From contig JAACJP010000006.1 of the NCBI GenBank assembly GCA_013368375.1, positions 248,001 to 312,000 on the forward strand: a stretch of DNA of 64,000 nt, in the 5' to 3' direction. Shown one piece after another: positions 60,101 to 64,000 of this stretch (position 1 is its first letter; every line of letters starts with the position of its first letter). Source of the stretch: Tricholomella constricta. Lineage: Eukaryota > Basidiomycota > Agaricomycetes > Agaricales > Lyophyllaceae. Both the position numbers and the translations under genes were made by a program. Below the pieces are notes generated by a model. The model was not told where the DNA came from. It made no database searches and was given only the letters and a program-made list of their open reading frames with translations.

Positions 60101-60484
60101 TGCGCAACCTTAGAACCTCGGAAGATGAGAGATAACCTAGCACGTTGTCGGTTGCGCCATTACGAATCATAGTGTGAAGGACGATTAGAGCTTTGAACAC
60201 AACCTATGGGATAATGGTGCGTCCGTCAGGGACAACCTCGGTATGAGCGTATGAGTCATGAGAGGCGTACAACAGCATTCGGTTCTCGGAAACGGGGCGA
60301 CAAGGCCTTGCACACGTCGTGGACTGCACCGTCATCGGACCAGGTTGCAGCGATGATGGTGTCGAGATACTAGGTAAATCGTTGGTTTGAATCTGCTAGA
60401 TAAAATCACAGAACATACCTTGGCCTTTGGCGGTGCAGCCTTGGGCTTGCAGGCCAATTTGACGACCTTGTCGTAACTTGACAT
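57157..60484 (-). CDS. AP180/CALM-type clathrin adaptor (ANTH domain, YAP1801-like)
   Basis: A multi-exon minus-strand gene of about 900 residues. The ANTH domain opens MSSYDKVVKLACKPKAAPPK followed by AKYLDTIIAATWSDDG, with lysines of the PIP2 site; next come ALIVLHTMIRNGATDNVLGY, NLQNYAHYLDSRIRAYHDLK, RKLRVMTVEKGLLRETKAVH, MIDALVECRFYLDDLEDELT, FEMSHVDATEALAIYRHFCK and KHAPVSLAGALQEYLEDPAF. The C-terminal half is disordered, rich in Gln/Pro/Ser, with at least six NPF motifs (EH-domain ligands), a polyglutamine tract and multiple (L/V/M)xxQxTG sites. AP180-family proteins recruit clathrin and SNAREs to PIP2-rich membrane during endocytosis. The FF pair DVVDFFATIEEEQPTMFNP lies between ANTH and tail. 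Confidence 0.9.
57955..58040 (-). repeat. CAG/CAA polyglutamine tract in the AP180-like gene
   Basis: On the minus strand this reads as CAG/CAA glutamine codons interrupted every four or five by Ser or Pro, giving QQQQPQQQQPQQQQPQQQ and a neighbouring QQFQQQQQQSQQQQ. In DNA it is an imperfect 15 bp tandem repeat (ttgctgctgctgagg and variants), likely prone to length change between strains. Confidence 0.85.
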
Positions 60485-61172
60485 GGAGTCTGTTCAAGAT
60501 GTTGGAACTTGGAATGATCACAGATATTCGTGACAGTAAGGAATCATTCGAACTCCGACAATTACAGTGGGTACGCTTGGCTTGGCTTCGACTAAGAATG
60601 GACAACGAAACATGGACATGGGATCGTTCCAGACGCCCAAAAAAATCCTGACACTGATTGAAATCCAGCGAAGAGCTTGTTAGAAATAGGAAAGCCTTTT
60701 TTGTGTGGAGTCCCTGACAAGGTACATTGATAGATAGAGATCTAAAGGAGGCGTTGCGACGTCACCTACAACTCTCTCAAGCTCACCAGTCTAGTTTTGA
60801 GCATTATATATAGGCTCTACTATCAAAAGTTTTTCGGGACACCAATTGAAGCTTGTGTGGTCGATGAAATTTGGACTCGATGACTCTAAAATCGAGTAAT
60901 TGGCACTAGACGGCTTTGTTGAAATTTCCTCTTTGAATTCAACTACATAGGCGTAGCTGGTTTTATCGCAGTGTTGCATTGGTGTATGGGAGCGCCACTC
61001 CCCAACTTGCATTCAGTTCCGCTTCGTTATTTATACATGTCGTGCGGCTATCATTTCCGCAACCGCAGGGCGGTGGATGTCTCACTCCACAGCGACCACC
61101 TGTCATAGTCAGTACAACTGGGTTACCTTCGCGACACGAGAGTAAGCCTCAGTCACCTCCTGCCCGCGTCAT
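60485..61172. promoter_or_regulatory. Divergent promoter region, AP180-like gene / GH47
   Basis: A 688 bp spacer between two divergent genes. It contains a TATATATAGG element near 60804 and AT-rich stretches but no supported reading frame. The 5' leader of the GH47 gene probably occupies the right-hand 150-200 bp. Confidence 0.4.
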
Positions 61173-63535
<2,363 letters not shown>

Positions 63536-63906
63536 ACTTTAGTAACGCAACTTGTATTAGATAGACCTACAGTCATAATTAGAGCAGTCTTGGTATTTCT
63601 GTGAATCGGGATGAGGAAAGAGATTTGGTCTTTTGTGCCTTGCAGTCCCCAAAGCGGTGTACGTTACTTAATTTGTATTAAAAGCAGGGGCTGCAACGCA
63701 GGCAAGACGATCGGTGAGCGGGCGGATGCGGCGGTCCGGGCTGGTGAGTGCATCTGATACGCCGGGCAATGACATATCAAACCAGGTGGAAAATGATATT
63801 CAGCTGTTGGAGAACAGTTCTGCGGACGTATGGAACCTTTCCGAAGCCTTTTAAACCCAGGCTGTTCTCCAGAACGCCTGTCCCCTCTTTTCCCCGCACG
63901 ATTCAC
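63536..63906. other. Spacer upstream of the glycerol kinase exon
   Basis: A 371 bp stretch between the GH47 stop and the next start codon. No reading frame supported; expected to hold the GH47 3' end and the promoter of the next gene. Confidence 0.4.
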
Positions 63907-64000
63907 ATGGCTGCTCCCAAACAAGGCGAATTCGTTGGTTCTCTCGACTGCGGCACAACGTGAGTCGTTCCGAGGCGCCTCTTCCTGTCTCGTCGTTAAT
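63907..64000 (+). CDS. GUT1: Glycerol kinase (first exon, cut by the window edge)
   Basis: The first exon (63907-63959) encodes MAAPKQGEFVGSLDCGTT and then reaches a GTGAGT donor at 63960. The EFVGSLDCGTT motif is the N-terminal phosphate-binding segment of FGGY-family kinases and in this exact form is typical of fungal glycerol kinase. The rest lies outside the window, so another FGGY kinase cannot be ruled out. Glycerol kinase makes glycerol-3-phosphate from glycerol and ATP. Confidence 0.65.

Overview
This is a 64 kb stretch of nuclear DNA from a filamentous basidiomycete, most likely an Agaricomycete. The evidence is consistent throughout: almost every gene is cut by many short introns (mostly 48-70 bp, GT...AG), genes are packed head-to-head and tail-to-tail with only 30-700 bp between them, the protein set is fungal (SFH5, UFD4, MMS19, PRP40, AP180-type adaptor, GH28 and CE8 pectinases), and there are no bacterial operons or plasmid genes. 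I place 25 protein-coding genes, one of them cut by the right edge. Gene models were built by hand, joining reading frames at splice sites, so internal exon borders are better supported than the start codons.

Left third (0.3-26 kb): an F-box-like protein; convergent SFH5 (Sec14/CRAL-TRIO lipid transfer protein); a Sly41-type triose-phosphate-transporter-family membrane protein; ribosomal protein eS4; convergent SNM1/PSO2 crosslink-repair nuclease; a class-III aminotransferase; the large HECT ubiquitin ligase UFD4; the tiny splicing factor PHF5A/Rds3; convergent PB1 plus five-ZZ-finger protein; and an acyltransferase with an HHxxxDG motif.

Middle (27-45 kb): carnitine acetyltransferase with apparent dual mitochondrial/peroxisomal targeting; RPF1 (60S assembly); a small single-pass membrane protein; two SAM methyltransferases lying tail to tail (an EEF1AKMT4-like one and NDUFAF7, complex I assembly); MMS19 (cytosolic Fe-S targeting) divergent from NDUFAF7; an intronless protein of unknown function; and PRP40 (U1 snRNP).

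Right third (45-64 kb): mitochondrial ribosomal protein bL21 and ATP synthase alpha share a 155 bp divergent promoter; gamma-glutamyl-phosphate reductase (proline synthesis); a divergent pair of secreted pectin-degrading enzymes (CE8 pectin methylesterase and GH28 polygalacturonase); a NASP-type histone chaperone; an AP180/ANTH endocytic adaptor packed with NPF and Ark1/Prk1-type sites; a GH47 alpha-mannosidase; and the first exon of a glycerol kinase at the edge.

The window is mostly housekeeping. The most unusual items are the PB1/multi-ZZ protein with a possible LC3-interacting motif, the dense kinase-site array of the AP180 protein, a GC-AG intron of in-frame length in the aminotransferase, the dual-targeted carnitine acetyltransferase, and the pectinase pair. 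I saw no CRISPR array, no intact transposon, and no convincing tRNA or rRNA gene.
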